NCBI GenBank assembly: GCA_013399695.1
Contig: VXAU01000760.1
Coordinates: 868,001-932,000 of the forward strand
DNA: 64,000 nucleotides
Direction of reading: 5' to 3'
From: Formicarius rufipectus
Taxonomy: Eukaryota; Chordata; Aves; Passeriformes; Formicariidae
Each line of letters starts with the position of its first letter. Within the stretch, counting starts at the first letter, position 1. The position numbers were made by a program, and so were the translations under genes. Positions 26,649 through 41,300 of this stretch are shown here, piece after piece. The notes below the pieces were generated by a model. That model was not told the origin of the DNA and made no database searches. It saw only the letters and a list, made by a program, of their open reading frames with translations.

Positions 26649-26873
26649 CAGTGATAGAGCATACGGGAATGGTTCCAAGTTGCACCAGGAGTGGGTTAGA
26701 CCGGGTATTAGGAGACATTTCTTTACTGGCAGGGTGGTCAAACACTGAAACAGGCTTTCTAGAGAGATGGTTGATGCCCCTAGCCTATCAGTGGACAATG
26801 CTCAGCCCTGAACTGGTCAGGCATGTGGCAGGTGATCCTTGTAGGTCCCTTCCAACCAAACTAGTCTGCTCTG
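26649..26873 (+). mobile_element. CR1 LINE, 3' fragment with internal deletion
   Basis: The + strand carries the CR1 3' region in sense orientation: GGGTATTAGGAGACATTTCT, then AGGGTGGTCAAACACTGAAA, CAGGCTTTCTAGAGAGATGG, GTTGATGCCCCTAGCC, GGACAATGCTCAGCCCTGAA, and a 3' end with TTGTAGGTCCCTTCCAACC. From memory of related avian CR1 copies, some sequence appears to be missing between the GCCTATCAGTG and GACAATGCTC segments. The 3' tail differs from the other CR1 copies here, pointing to a different subfamily. It is truncated, contains no reverse transcriptase domain and is inactive. Confidence 0.82.
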
Positions 26874-27650
26874 TTTTTTTCAAAACAGTGAATGTGCCTA
26901 AACCAGGAAGGTGTTGCCTTCTCTGTATGTAACTTTGTCGCTTGTTGTAAAGCTTATTGAAGTTGGGCCTGAGGCTGTGTGAGTTCATAGAAAAGCCTGT
27001 TAACATTGTGGCTGTCCTCTGTATAGATGAGGAATTTCTTATCTACCTGTGAGCGTGCTACTGGTGACATATTACCCCATCATCCCTACAGTGATCATCC
27101 GCTCCATGAAATGTTTTCTGAATTGCAACACAGCAGGTGTTTATTTCCTGCCATTTCATCCGAATGTCTCAGGGTAGTGTTGAGTGTGGGCCAACCTTAC
27201 TGCTCTCCCTGAAGAGCTCCTCAAAGCTCTTCCTCCCATTTCTGGCAACAAATGCTGTGTCAGGAAGGATGTCCTCTGTCTGAGACTGCATCCTAAAATC
27301 CGGAGGGCTAGAGGAGTGTGGAACAGTTGAAAAATCTTACTGAATCTATTTGAATGGTATTACTGCTTTTATAGGTAGATGCACTAATGCTTTTATAACT
27401 TCTTGTCTGTATGCTGGTGTTGCTAGTGGTCAGGTTGCTGGTCCTGATTAGGAAGCATCTCCTTGTACTAAATTTGTTAGATTTACAAATGATTAGAGGG
27501 AATGTCTTTGGGAAATGTATAGTCTTGTGTTTCATGAATTATAGGCTACATATGGCGGCAACTGGCAATGCATTCAGAACTTTAATAAATCCAAGCCCCA
27601 AAAAACTTGCAATTAATAAGAACTGCTCTCATGAGATGCCATTACACTGC

Positions 27651-27688
27651 TTCCTTCAAAACACAGTGCTTCTTTCAAAACAAAGTGC
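27651..27688 (+). repeat. Short tandem duplication, 19 bp unit
   Basis: TTCCTTCAAAACACAGTGC at 27651-27669 is followed immediately by TTCTTTCAAAACAAAGTGC at 27670-27688, with two substitutions. It is a local slippage duplication. It lies inside the 141-codon open frame at 27411-27836, where it gives a partial peptide repeat. Confidence 0.8.
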
Positions 27689-27782
27689 TTCCCCCAACAT
27701 GGTAAGTCATGCATTTACTGCACTTTCATTGAAACTGTTCCCAAGTGGGTTTAACACTGTCTTTCAGCTAATTGTAAAGGCA

Positions 27783-27858
27783 TTAGGGCTGGTTCTCCTC
27801 TATGTCAGAATAAAGCCCAGGAGTAACTCCACCTAAAGTAAGGGGTTTAGACAGGTGA
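27783..27858. mobile_element. Possible old amniote interspersed-repeat relic
   Basis: The segment GGGCTGGTTCTCCTCTATG ... AGGAGTAACTCCACC ... GACAGGTGAAAACTG resembles, from memory, a diverged family common in turtle, crocodile and bird DNA (forms like GGCTGATTCTCCTCT with AGGAGTAACTCCATT and GTGTAAAACTG). The match is short and eroded, so this is a tentative call. A repeat-library search is needed to confirm or remove it. Confidence 0.3.
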
Positions 27859-29272
27859 AAACTGTCGTGAAGGAAGAGGAAATGCAAGTAAAACATTGAC
27901 ATAAATATATATATTCTGGGATAGCACTCAGAGTGCAACTAAATAAGAAACCACTGCCTTGGGATATACAACCACATCAGGAGCTGTGATTGACTTGCTT
28001 TGGCTGAATCACATGCAGTTGGGAACAGAGAAATGCTAAAAACCCTTACACTGAAAAATTAAAAGCAAACAAGAACGCTTAGACATATGTGTTATATCTA
28101 AATGTAGTTAAAGAATGGGTTATGTTTTCTCAATTAAGCCAAAACTAAACAGTTTGTGTGACACTACTTGCAGAAAGGAAAAATACCATTTCTGCTGGGC
28201 ACAATAAAATTTAGATGAATGAAAGGGTTGATTTAAGTGATCCTTTGTCTTACATATGTGCATAAATTAAGGCATGATGAAATCTTTTGGTAATTCCTTC
28301 TAGCCATGAAAATGTTTCTCTGGGTTTCTTTCTGGAGAGAGATCAGAAAGCAGTTCTTTCACAGGAATAAGGATTTCATATGGGACCACACAGTAAACCG
28401 GGAGTTTTATAAAAACAAATCCAACATGTAGCTTATTTTGTATTTCCATCTAAAGACGTCAGACTTTAGTTTGTCCTGCAGATGTGGAAGGTGCCCATTG
28501 GACATTTTGCTGCTGTTGAAATGGCTAGAGCCTCTTCTGCTGGACACTAAGTAGTTTTTGTGCTGAGCATTCCGCAGAAACCTTTGCAGTGCTCTGGTCA
28601 CATTTTAGAAGTAAAAAGAATGATGAACAGTGTTATTTTTGCCCCCCCATTTTTGTGGTTTTGTGTCTTGCTATGAATACTATGTTCTGGCTTCCTTACT
28701 GCTCTGCAAATCTCTTATTATATCTAAAGAGTACTAAATAGAAGCTACCATTCAAGTTCATTTGCTTTGTGGGGGGAAATAAGGAGTTGTATCTGTGCAG
28801 TGGCTAAAATTACTTCATTCCCGTGGTAGACTTTTTTTCCTTTCTCCCTACCATTCCCTCCCTTTTTTTTTTTCCTCTCCCCAAAAGACAATAAAGGATT
28901 CCTCTGTGATCTCTTAACTGTTAAAGCAAGAATTTTGCATTGTAATTCCTGTTGGTTTGGATATGCAAGCCAAGCTAACAAAGAGTTCAGTGATTTTGAA
29001 CCCCGGTCCAGAGGAGAAGAGCAAAGAACACATTATAAATGAGCAAAAAGAAATAGTGTTGGTAAATACAATTCCATGCCTGTTTCCTCATGTCCCTAAA
29101 TGTGTTCTTGTACAATATGTTAAAATGTGGGATTGGGCGTTATGGTTTTCCAAGTTCTGTCATCTCATACTGCCAGTAAAAATTATAATGAGAACAAACC
29201 AAACAAAAAACCTATGAATTTTAGTCTTTTTGTAAATATAATTTGAAATGTGAAAATCTCAGCTAGTGTGGT

Positions 29273-29338
29273 GTTTTTTTTTGTTGTTGTTGTTGTTTGT
29301 TTTTTTTTTTTTTGTTTGTTTGTTTTTTTTGTTTTGTC
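29273..29338 (+). repeat. T/G low-complexity repeat
   Basis: A run of T with GTT and GTTT units, including (GTT)5 and a 14-base T tract at 29300-29313. It is a simple repeat and probably variable in length between individuals. Confidence 0.9.
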
Positions 29339-32300
29339 TTCATTCTATAAGGGAAAACTAAAGGCTTGGGTATTCTGCAACTTTCACGATTTGCATAGGC
29401 TGGAAGGTGATACTTTCAGTTGTGGGTGAAATGTGCTCAGGAGAAGCAGAGGGTTGGAGGTAAGATTATGGGAGAAGGAAATGGTCCGTGCACTAAAACT
29501 AGTTTATCTACCATCTATAATTTTAAAAATAAATATTTAACAGTTTTAAATACAAAGCATCAAGTGCTGATGGCTGTTTGAGGTGGTTTTTTCAGTTACC
29601 TTCTGTGTCAAATAGTCTCGTTTGCTATTATGTCTTTTGTGAGTGAGGCCACTGAGTGATTCTGTAATCCTTTCTTGCTCCATTAGAAACCAGGGAATAA
29701 TCCACTGCAAATAACAGTTCTTTAAATGAAGAAGGCGTCTTTTATTTATTTTTTTCAAGGAAGAGATATGAACTTAAGTGGGAAAATAAATCATATGACA
29801 AGTGTTTAAAGTGGAGGGCTCGAAAAGGTGCTGGTGTTGCAGTGAGGAGCGATGCAGGGGTGGTGCACTCCTCCAGTGTCCACTGCACACACATTTCAGC
29901 AGTGCCTTTGGCACAGCTTCATCTTCCATGAATCACTTGGAGAGCTGCAGTTTGTCTGGTTTAGTTATTGCTCACCAACCAGGTCCTGCTCATCAGGGGT
30001 TCTGTTCACAGGATCACAAGCTCAGTTTAAGCTGTGTTTGCCATTTCTGACTCCTGTGATTGCACACCCCACACTGACAGAGCAGATCTCCTTCTGGGCA
30101 GCATCATGGGAATGTTCCCAGAGCTGTATCAGGGGCAGAATTCTTATTTTTACAAACAACAAGTTAAGATATTTGCAAGTATTTTCCAGTATTGATGAAT
30201 CTTTTTCTGTTGCTGCTGGGAAATTGTCTTTGCTGTAAGGGCCAAGGACAGTGAGTATGTTGAAACTGAGAGTAAATAAATTGAAAAAGTTGTTTCAGCA
30301 CTTGACCAGTTTTTATTGGCAAGTCTTGTATAAAAAAGGTGACATTTTCTGTGACAGGTTACTTAAAAAACCCCTAAAGTTTAAACAAGCTGGAGCTCTT
30401 AACCACATTCTTAAATGACTTTATCTAGAAAATCAGAGGAAAACAGCAGTAGAACTTCCAGGTTTTGGACTGTGTTTCACAGGGGCCTGTAAGATGCTGT
30501 ACCCAAATCAAGGAGTGACAGATGGTACCCTATTATTTCCTTAACTGAGTCTTGGAGACTTTGCTTTTGTCTGTGTGATCTCCAGATTCATGTTCCTCCA
30601 CTCTTTATGGTGGAAAGACAAAGGCTTTGGACTCTTCTGTCTTGTTGGTGAGATCAGAACCATGTTAATGCTTTAATCCCATGTTTTAAAAGTTAGTTTC
30701 CTTAAAAGTTCTTCAAAAACAGTGATTTTTTCAATTCTGAATGTTTTTGCTTTTATTTACTGCTTCCCCCCATCCTGCCAAGTTAGTTGGAAATGCTTTT
30801 AATTTTTAGTTTTAATGAGCACAAAATAAAGTTAAACATATCTCTGCATTTAATTCTGATGCTGCACTTGCTCCATGCTCTGCTCTCCCTGGCTTGAGCT
30901 GAATAACCAGTTTTTGCTTTGAGCCAGAGTTTTTTTTGATAGAAAGCCAGCATCCCCTCTCCCCCTGCCCCTGTCTCTCGTAGTCTACAGTATGTGTATG
31001 TGTCTAAATTGCCAAGCACACATAAATCATGTCTTAAGGTCATCTTTATTACTTGCTTCTGCTTCCTTAGGAAGTGCATCATCAATCAGGGTTTGTGAGC
31101 TGCTGTCCCTGTCATCCTTGTGACTGGCTTGTGTGACTGCTGTTAATGCTGTAGGCAGAGAACAAGAGAGCCTGGCTTTGGAAAGGCAAGGGATAAAGCC
31201 ATGAAGGAGAACTGGTTCAGATTCTGCTGATGGAGTGGAAAGAAACTTAAGGAAGTAGCAGGAGTGTTGTCAGATCAATGATGTCCTTGAAGTTTTTGCA
31301 TTCTGTCTCTGCTAAAGATTTTGTACTTGAAATAAGCTCGAGGTGGTGTGACAGTGGTGCTGAGGAAGCAGCTGTGCTAATGGGCATTGTACGTGGCTGG
31401 GCTTTGGCCTTGGCTTGTTGTGTGTTAGGAGCTGACTCCCTCTTCCCTAAATTCTGTGCAGTTCCTGAAAGAGCACTGGGTTGTTCTTGGAAAGACTCTT
31501 TTGGTGTTGGACAGGTGATAACCAGCATATGACTGTTATGTGCACAGTTGCTTGGTAAAGAGCCCCGAAGGCCAAGGAGAAATTAGATTCCTTTTGGATC
31601 CGGACAGCGGGGGGCTTTCCCAATTCTTTCCATCTTCCCCACCTCTCTGGAGAGATGCTCAGCAGTTACAGGTCTCACTCCCAGAGTGCAGAATATGTGT
31701 AGGAGTGGTAAGTGGCTGGATGGCTTTCTCTCAGGGATTGCTCTCCATCTCCCCAAATCCAATAAGTTCGTTGAAACATGGAAAATGTTGTTTGCCTTTA
31801 AAAAATGTTCTTGTGTGGATGGAATTGCACGGCTTTGCTCTCCATGTGCTCTTGTATCACCTCAGGCTATACATTCTGTCAGACACTACTAAGTCTGCAG
31901 AAATCTGGGCTCAGTCAGTGTTACAATAAGAGATGGTAAAATTCATGTGGGAAGAAATAAAGGTGATTTTGAGGCTTTTTCTCTGAATCGGTTCCTCCTT
32001 AGACTGATGCTAATTAGCACTTTGCAGTTAACTTTTTTAATAAGGTATGAAGTCAATATAGAATATTGTCATAGTTTTCAATTATTATTTTCTTTAATTT
32101 GCAATTTATTTATTTGCTCTCAATTCTGTCTTCTGAGCATTTACCATGAACTGTCTGTTAAACTCTGATTGCATTTGGTTTTGAAAAGCATGAAATATTT
32201 TATATTTCTATTGCATGAATACTTGTGGAGATGCAGAATAATTAACTTTGGCTAGGAGAAGCACTAAAGTTCTTCAAAAAATCTTCTAAACCTTGTGTAA

Positions 32301-35300
32301 CTTGGGTGAGATTCTTGTACCCACTTGAATTCTTACACTGTGGGAAGATTGTGTTATTAAATTACAGAAGTAGGTAGAGAAATCTCGAGAGGAGGCTTCT
32401 TTGAAATCTTTCTTTTAGGTCTTTTTCCCAGTCAAGATGTATATACAAATTTTCAAGGTATTTTGGTGCTTGGTTTCCTGATCCTTGCCAGAGACCAGAA
32501 GAGCACGAAAATGAATAACAAAAGTAAACTGTGTTAATTGGACAAATGACAGTTTTCAAATTTAATTTAAGGCTTGGGATTTAGTTTGATTTAAGCCTCT
32601 GTTTCTAGGGTTTCCCTTCTCTATTTTGTGGCTTCTCCTCCTTTTTAAAAAAAAAAATATTTACAGAGATACTTTTAAGTTTTTTTTTTTTTTTAAATCA
32701 TAGATAACAGAGTGATTTTGATTCAGTTGCCACATATTTTGATAGATGAATTCTCTAATGTTCATCAAAATATCTGAGGCCATCTTCAGGTGTCAAAAGG
32801 AGCACTTATATAGGTGGCACTTCCAGATGTATTGAGAGTGATGACTAATGGTCATAAGATTGTTTGAATGATGACTTCTTGCCTCCTGACCCACTGGCAT
32901 TCACATTTTAGGCATGAAGACAGGTGTCTGAAGTCTCATTAGAGTCTGTTGGCTGACATTTCCCTTATTCTACTCTAAGTGCATTTTTGTGGCTCCATTC
33001 AACATGGAAAGAGAAATTGTGTAAGGTTTGATGTCACATCTTATTTAGTGCCAGTTCAGAAACACAGAGGAAGAGTTCTGTACATGAAGAGGTTTTAGTG
33101 TGTAGTTCCTATCAATAATAAAACACTAAGGTACAAGGAAATTAATACTGAACAAGAATGTCAAGCTGAAAAAAGAAAATATAAAAATCCATATTTCTGC
33201 AAAAATGGTGCTGGGAAGTTAGAAGGATCTTGTTTCTGAAGTTCCATGAAGTATATCTCACTAACTGAGGTGGGTTCATTTTGGGGTCCATTAATTTTAG
33301 CCAATAAAAATTTGGCTCAGGAGATGATGAAGACAGAAACTATTAGCAAGCTGTTACATATTCTTACATATTAGTTGTGGATATTCTAATCATGCACAGG
33401 AAAGCTGACATTAAGAAACATTTTGCTTTCATAGGGTGTAAATCTTAGCATCTAGATGAATTGTTCTGTGTGAAATAATACAATATGTGTTTTAACATGT
33501 CTGAGGGAAATAGGTTAAAGCTATTATCTTGGTTCAGTAATCCAGAATTAACTTTTACTGAAACTGTATCGAAGATTCTGGATCTTATTTTTTATTACAT
33601 GGAAAGAGACACATGCCAGCAGAAAGGTACTTTCTTTTCTTACCAGACTCTATCACACTGGCAATTTACACTCAATGACAACTCTTGAAAACACTGCTAA
33701 AATCTCAGTTTTAACATCAGAATTGAAGAATGCTTAGATGGACAGATACACTGGAAGACCTCTCCATTCTGGCTGTGCCATGTAAATCAGAGAGTGCAGT
33801 TTATTTTAGAGTGGCTTTAAAATTTTCTGATCTGTTCCAGCTTTACAGTATAATTTTTCACTGAACTTTAATTAAAGCATGTGCACAGTCTTTGTGAAGG
33901 AAAATGAAAATGCACTTTGAATGACTCTATTTCTTAAGACAATCCTGTAAAAAAATATCTGTCCCTTTTAGAAATGAAAACTTACCCTTGAAAGAGGCTT
34001 AATCTTGCTTGTTGGTTGAGAGGGTTTTTTGTTTAGTTTTAATGTTTGGAACTTTTTAATTTTTTTTTTTTTAATCATATGATCTTTTGATCAGATTTAT
34101 TTACTTTAAGAGGTATAAAGACAAGATCGTGACCAGCTGCTGTATGTCATGGAAGTGTCACTGAAGCTGACTACTCATTTTCAGCAGATGTGCATCTTGA
34201 TCTGTGTCCTCACCTTAAGACTTAGATACATATTTCGTTTGTTTCATGTGTCTTTTTCATTGCTCTGTCTGTTCTTGAGCATGTTGTCATTCTCATCCCT
34301 TCTTCAGTCAAGAAGCTTTAACTATCAGCACATAACCTTCCACAACCCAGGCTTTGTTTGGAGTTGCTAGTAGGTGTGCTGTGACCCCACCTGATGGCCA
34401 AGTAACCAACATTCCTTGTCTCAACATCCAGCAAGGCAGTGTTGGAAGAAGGAGAGTATCCAGCTCAGAACTGTCCTGATTGCAATTTCCAGTTTCAACC
34501 TTCCCCTTTTTAAAAAAAAAAGCCTTATGAAGGTTGTTTAGTCTCCTTCCAAACTTGTTCCTGATCCTGTGAGCACTGAATCACCTGAGTATGTTTATCA
34601 GACAACTGGCACTGCTGTCTCAGATCAATGTGACTGCAGTGGGAGTGTTCAGAGGGGAATAAAGGGCCACACGATTTCAGCTGCTGGCAGATTGTAATTT
34701 CTGGAGTCAGCCTTTGCACTGCACGCTGTAGAATGCACAGATGACACACGTGAAGTCCTTTAGGTACCCAGAGGTAGTAGTGGGTGTGCAGGTAGCGAGG
34801 GCTGACTCCCATATCGGTCTTACAAAAGCACTTTTTGTCTTCAGGCACTTTTCAAAATCTGACAAAATCTCCTTTCTTGAAAGAGCTCATGATGCCAAAG
34901 AGAGCAGGGAAATGGGAGGCTGAGTGAGGCCATGGGACAGAGTGCAGGTGTGTGACTGTACAAGGGTGATGAACTGCAGTTCAGACCCAAGATCAGGGCA
35001 TTGCTGCAGCCACTTTGTTCCTCTGAACCAACCAAGTGCTTTATCCCTCTCTATATCCTTCTCTTTTTCTCTCCCAGAACTAAAATTTCCCCCCTTGCCT
35101 CGTTCTACACCTAGATTGGAGGACTATGGTTTTGTGTTCTATTTAACATTGATACTGTTTTCTGATAGTTGAGAATATTGTGATAGAGTGGAAATTTTTT
35201 GCACTTTCATTTGCTACACACTGTGCAAAGGAAATCTCACCTTTTCTCCTACTCAGAGTAATTAGAGAGAACTCAAGCCAGCAGAAAGTGATAGAATCCT

Positions 35301-38300
35301 TTCCACACAAGTTGTCAGGAAAGCCTACACGTCCTAATACAGGAGAAACAACTTTAAATGAGAGAGTTCCATATGTGAAACGAATAATCTAACCGATTAT
35401 AAATGGGATTATTGATTTGGAAGAAAACTAAGCAAGATTCGCAATGACTCAACTTTTAGTCACAAAGTGAAAAGTATTTAAGTTACTGTGCTTTAAAGTG
35501 GTGCTACCAACAGATTAGTCCAAATAAGTCCTCTACATGTGCTTGTAGCTGACTCTCAGTTGTAAAACAGGCCACAATAGATTAAATAATCATAAAATGT
35601 ACTCTCAAAAGTTTTTTTCTTTGCAAAAAACCTGAGTTTAGACCCCACTTGTCTCACTGCTATGGCTTAACTATGGATGGCCATTTGTTAAACTAGAGAG
35701 ATTGAACCAATTTCAATCCTGTCTCTATGCTCAAGTCTTCTGTGATGTTGTGGAAATAATAACACATAGAAGTACAGGAAGATCAGACCTAAATTTCTAG
35801 GTTTAGTTTGGAATTTTGATATACTTTACAAGAAATAGATGAAAGTCATAGTCAATACCAGCCATTTGAGTGATATTGATTATATAGATTCTGATTACAG
35901 TTGCTGAATTAATTTTTTTTCTATCAACACAATTCTAAGCTGTCTCCTGTCATGAATATTTGTTAGAAACACATCTTGTTATATTGTAGAAGTGTTTACA
36001 TTCTATGTATGCCACAAATTGTCCTGGACCTCATCATTTACTGTTGGTACCTTTCTCACAGTGTATCATGAAACCATCTAGTCAGGCTGCTCTAACACTT
36101 CATCCATGCATCCTAATGACATCTGTAGTTCACATCCTCTGATGGTGTTGGAAGGGTTCCCTTGGTGCTGGACTTGTCTCACAAGACCTTGATAGAAAGC
36201 TCTTTGTTGCTTTTGCAGAGCAAGTTTCCCTCTGGCTTCCAGTGGGCTCAGAATCAGATACAGCAAAGGGAGTAAAACTTCACAAACAGGAAAATATTTC
36301 TGTGTATCTTTGAGTGTGAGAGGAACTGGCCCCAAGAGGCAATAAGAATGTTAATCTCTAGTTGTTTGTAAAGTGTTGCTTGTCAGTTTTTTTTAGTCCA
36401 AAATGTGTGAATGTTAGGCCAGTCACATCAATTGGCAGAAAGATGTCTGCAGTTCTACTGCACCAGTGGTAAAAACAGCTCTTGGCCACTCACATTTTTT
36501 GTTGGTACATCTCCATGCTTAAATGAGGAGACCTCTTTGTCTAGAGCTGTGCAAACTCCTCACCATACTGGACAGTGTTACTCCAGCAGAAATATTTTTA
36601 GGTTGGAATTTTTAATATATTATTTCAGCCACCACAGTTCTGCAACTGCCTATCTTTTTTAGATATCTGTGTTTTTTATAAAACTCAACAGATTGAATTG
36701 CACCTTGTTTTCTGAAATTGATTCTAAAGTGCACAGTGGTACAAGAACATATTTTAAATCAGTGATTGAATTCACAAATATTTTTCTCTGTAGATTTTGA
36801 AACAACTGATTGCTTGAAAATATCTGAATCCTAGACAAAGCATGTTCTATACCTGTGAGTAAAGTCAATTTGGGTTTCTCAAGCCTCCCACTTCATACAT
36901 AAGTCTCACTAAATTGCAGCTAATACTTTTTTGGGCCTTTTTTGTTTTCTTCTGGAGGGAAAAGCTAAGATAAAAGATAGAGACTTTTTTTTCTCTTTTT
37001 TCTATTGCAAGGAAGACTTCTCACTGTGCACAGCAGTGGTATTGCTGTCTGACTGATTCCAAAGGTTCATCAGAGCATAGCAGGCTGTGAGAAGCAGAGA
37101 GATGAGGGGTAGGAGGTTCTGTGCTCAGAGTGCTGACTGTTCAGGATGGACTTGCATCCTCAGCTGAAGACACTTGGACACTTCTGTCCTTCCATCTGGT
37201 GTGGAAGGTGGGCAGCTACACTGACACTGAGCTGTTAGGGTAGAACTGTGCTGAGCCTGAACTAAGAAAACGCACCAGGCAGCACCAGTCAGGCTTGGTG
37301 TCATTCCAGGGTGCTTTCATTCCTTTGGAGGAGAGGTGGCTTATACCAGTTGTGGCAGAGCTGACCACACAGGCTCTGAGGTCACAGAGAGACCAATGTC
37401 CCTTCCTGTGTGGGGCTGCACTGGCAAACCAGTCCACCTTCACCTGTGTGGGAACCCAAGAGTTGACTTAAAAGTTCCATTTAGTTTCCTATTTCAGTTG
37501 TCCTGATTGGTGATGAGAAATACATGTATTTGTGGAAGAATGGGAAATGAAAGGGAGAAAAAAAATTAATACTTGCAAGCTCTTTTTAAAAATAAATATA
37601 CCAGTTTAAAGAGAATGGCATCAGTTAAGAACCACTGCTGCTGCATGGAAAAGCTGACTCAAAGTTTGTAGATAGGGTTTACATTTTCATTAAAGTGAGA
37701 TTCCCATTCCTCACGTCAAGGTTATCTTCATGATGGCCTTTGAAAGAGTCAGGCCACTTACCAATGGATGGATGTTCACTAGTTTGACAGTCTCTGCATT
37801 GATCCTACTCTTGCATGAAAATGGCTTTATCAAGCCTATAATTAGAAATGAAATAGTCTGAAATGGTTTCCACACAGCTTGACTTTCAAAGAGGTTCCAG
37901 TTTCACATAACTTCATATAAACAGAGAATCAGAAGATATAACCAGATACCACAGTTCCTGCTTACTAATTGCCATAAAGCAGAGACATCTGCTTTATACA
38001 AAGTCTAGGTCAGATAATCCTTCTAAACTGTGACCTTTGAGGCTCCATGGAACTTGTTCTTGATTAAATAAAACCTTCTTAGGAAGTTATTGGGAAACTC
38101 TGTGCAGGTTCAGTCTGAGCAGAGAATGTAACTGATTGGATTTTTGAATAATCTTAAGCAGACAGTTCTGAATCAGTCTATCTTTTGAACTTTTTGTTCC
38201 TTACCAGCATTAATATTCCATAGAAATTCAAGGTACAAGTGAATTATTTCAGTTTTTAAAGTGATTCCTCATAAAAGTTAAATTAGGTGACAAACGAATG

Positions 38301-41300
38301 ATTTAGACATATATTCATGACTGATAAAGTGAAGTGACTCTCTGTTTCATCTGTCTAAACTCAGCTGAAAACCTGGGCTGGGGTTGTGATGGGCATCCTC
38401 CACTATCTGCGGTGTCTGACCTTGTGTAGAAGGCATGTGCCACAGTGCAAGGGGTGGTAAACAGGAACACAGCAAAATAAAGGGAATTGCAGCTCAAGAA
38501 ATGCAGTAGAATACTTGTAATTCCTCACAGCTATTTCATTATGAGCAAAACTTGTATCATAGATGCCTTCAAATGTGTATCTCCTCCATCATATACTTTA
38601 TTTAAATAATAATTTATTCATTACATGAAAATAGTTTCTGTGATTAAATAATGGGTTCCTCTGCTCTAGTTTTCTTTTGGTATTGATGGCTATTATTTCT
38701 GGTTGCCTATCTTTGGCAAGCAATTACCAATTATTCCCTGCCAGATTAAAAATAGAAGTACTATTGCTAAAGCAAACAATACATTATTTTTCAGTTACCC
38801 GACTTACAGCTGAGGATCACAACATATTTTGTAACCACTAATGAATTTAGCCACTTACCCCTCCATCATACTTTAGTCTTCATACCTTAGGAGTGAGAAA
38901 GATGAGATGCAGTGCAGCAGGACATGAACCAGCCTCTGCAGGGGCTGTTGTAAGTTATCACTGGTGAAAGACACCAGAATGCAGCACTCAGTAGGAGTGG
39001 GTTTTCCTATATGAGTTGAGAGAGCCTGATGTGGCAGTGCAGCCAACTGAACTGCACAAAGGCTGGAGTTGCTCTGCATGGTCCATGATAACCTGCTCCT
39101 ACAGGAGACAAAGAAAAGCTGGATTGCAACTGTTTTCTCACAGGAAATATCTATGTACAAAATAAAATAGATTAGTATTTTGAGACTAAGTGTATTTTGA
39201 ACTTTGGTAGCTCCATTCTGGTTTTGTGGAAGATCAAGGGAAAGAGTCAGTCATGGTAGGAGGCCCAATTATCTTAACTTCATTATGGTACTCCTGTTTG
39301 TCTCAACAGTTGGTGTGATCAGGTGTCCTCATGATGAGTGTGCTCTGCATAACTACTTTGCATTCTTAACAAAATTTTGTGAGTGACTGAAGTGGAGAAG
39401 AGTTTCTTACTGAACTAGGTGCTTTCCTCTTATCTGAGGACTACTGACTTCTAAATTTAATCCATATCTTTGTAAATGTTCCTCCAGCATCTAGATAAAC
39501 CTGAACATTATGCCCGAGCTCCGTGGCATTTTCACATCTTTGAATATGCTGCTTATAACTGTGCTGCCCAGTAGTTTCCCCTGCACCCACATTTCTGTTT
39601 GGGTGATGGTTTCATGCTTTCCCAGCTGCAGTGTGTGATGGGTCTCCTCCAAATCCACAAGGGATATTGGTATTTGGGAAAGTGTTGCGCTGGTTCTAGG
39701 ATTTGTTCCTCATTTGCAGCCCAGTAAAGATGTGATCAGGGTCTGCCTTTCTTTGCTCTCGGTCGCTGCGGGGACTGATATGGCTGGTGATAGAATGCTC
39801 TTCTCTTGGCTACTGAGTGAAAAGTTCCTCATCTCAGTACATTTTCCAAATTGCAGAGACGTTTTTTGCTGTGGTAATCACCCTACATACCCCTGATCAC
39901 TTTGTGTGAAGCACTGAATGCCTTAAGAGGCCATTAAGTGCAGCATTTCTCTGGATTGGACTGTGTCATTTTATTAAAGAAAAGGCATCTGATATATTCT
40001 GTGAGCGGAGCAGCAGTTGGGGGCAAACAGAGGCAGTTTTCCTTGAAATTCAAAGTGCAGTAGCTCAGAGACAACCATCTGTATGCATTTAGGGAATCTG
40101 AAATTACCTGAACACTGGGCAATTTTTTTTTTGTAATTATCTCAGAAATATGACATATCACAGATAATTATCCAGCTCTTTCATTCCTATTTTGAGAAAA
40201 CCTACTAAAAATCTGTTGCCTATTTTATTCTTTGCTGGGATTAAAAAAATCCCACAAAGAAACAAACAAAATAGCATGCTTTGAAAGATCTTATAGGAAA
40301 GTGTGTGTATGTTTTAAAGATTCCACATTTTAAAGAAAAACGAGGGAGGGCTGAAATTTACTACAACAGCTTCCCTGAAAATGATTCCATCACTCAGATC
40401 AAAAGCAGACAAAAAATCACAGAAACATTTGGAAGAGGCAGCAGTGCCAGAGCATGATTTTAGCTATTTTGGGAAAGCAGCTGCTTCTCCCTGACATGGA
40501 CTCAAAATGCAGGCTATTCTGTAAGGTGGCTCTGCTCATTCTGATCATTTTCTGCAGTGACTTTAATGGGAACATTGACTGGCATCGTTATTTGGGAGAA
40601 GCATTTTTTTTTTTTTTTAACTAAAGAGAAAACTTTCTCCTATGCAGTCACACAATTGCTAAATAGCAGTTGACTTTAATCCCTGAATGCTTATTTCCAA
40701 ATATTCAATATAGAATGGCAAGAATAACAGGAGCATGAATTTAATTCGCTACTGATACCTTGATTTTGTGTCACTAAAGAGATATAGAACGCTAAATTGG
40801 CAGTGAAAACCGATAGCTGAACAGTCACTTTGAATATCTCTCTTTAGCTGTAGAGAAGAGACAAAGCTGAATAAAATGTCATCAGAATACTGTCTTCAAA
40901 TTCCAGAAATGGGAAAATTGGATAAGCCCTGGTTTTTGGACCTCCCTGATTCCTCTTGGCTTAACGTTTGTTCTGGCAACTGCAACTGACAGGGAGGATC
41001 TTCCCCATCCCCCTGGATCTGTGTTGTAGTGATCACAGCTGGTTTCAGCACAGACCCCTGCATTGGAACTTTCAGTGCTTCACAGGCTGTGTTTTGCAGC
41101 ATGAGAGTAAAATGGTTTATTTATTTGATTTTGCATTTGATTGATTGCTTTTAATGAGATTTCTTTTTTCTTGTGGTTGAACTGTAGTTCTTGATGGCAG
41201 CAATATCAGTCTGTACCTCTTGTCATCTCTGGCTTGTTTATATAATTTTTTAAATCACTTTTGAATGAATGGGGATTGCTGGATCCATCTTGTTTAGGTT

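Noticed and set aside
27411..27836. 141-codon open frame, + strand, leucine/valine-rich start
   Set aside because: The hydrophobic start comes from T/G-rich DNA, the frame contains a slippage duplication (27651-27688) and ends in a possible repeat relic. No known family fits.
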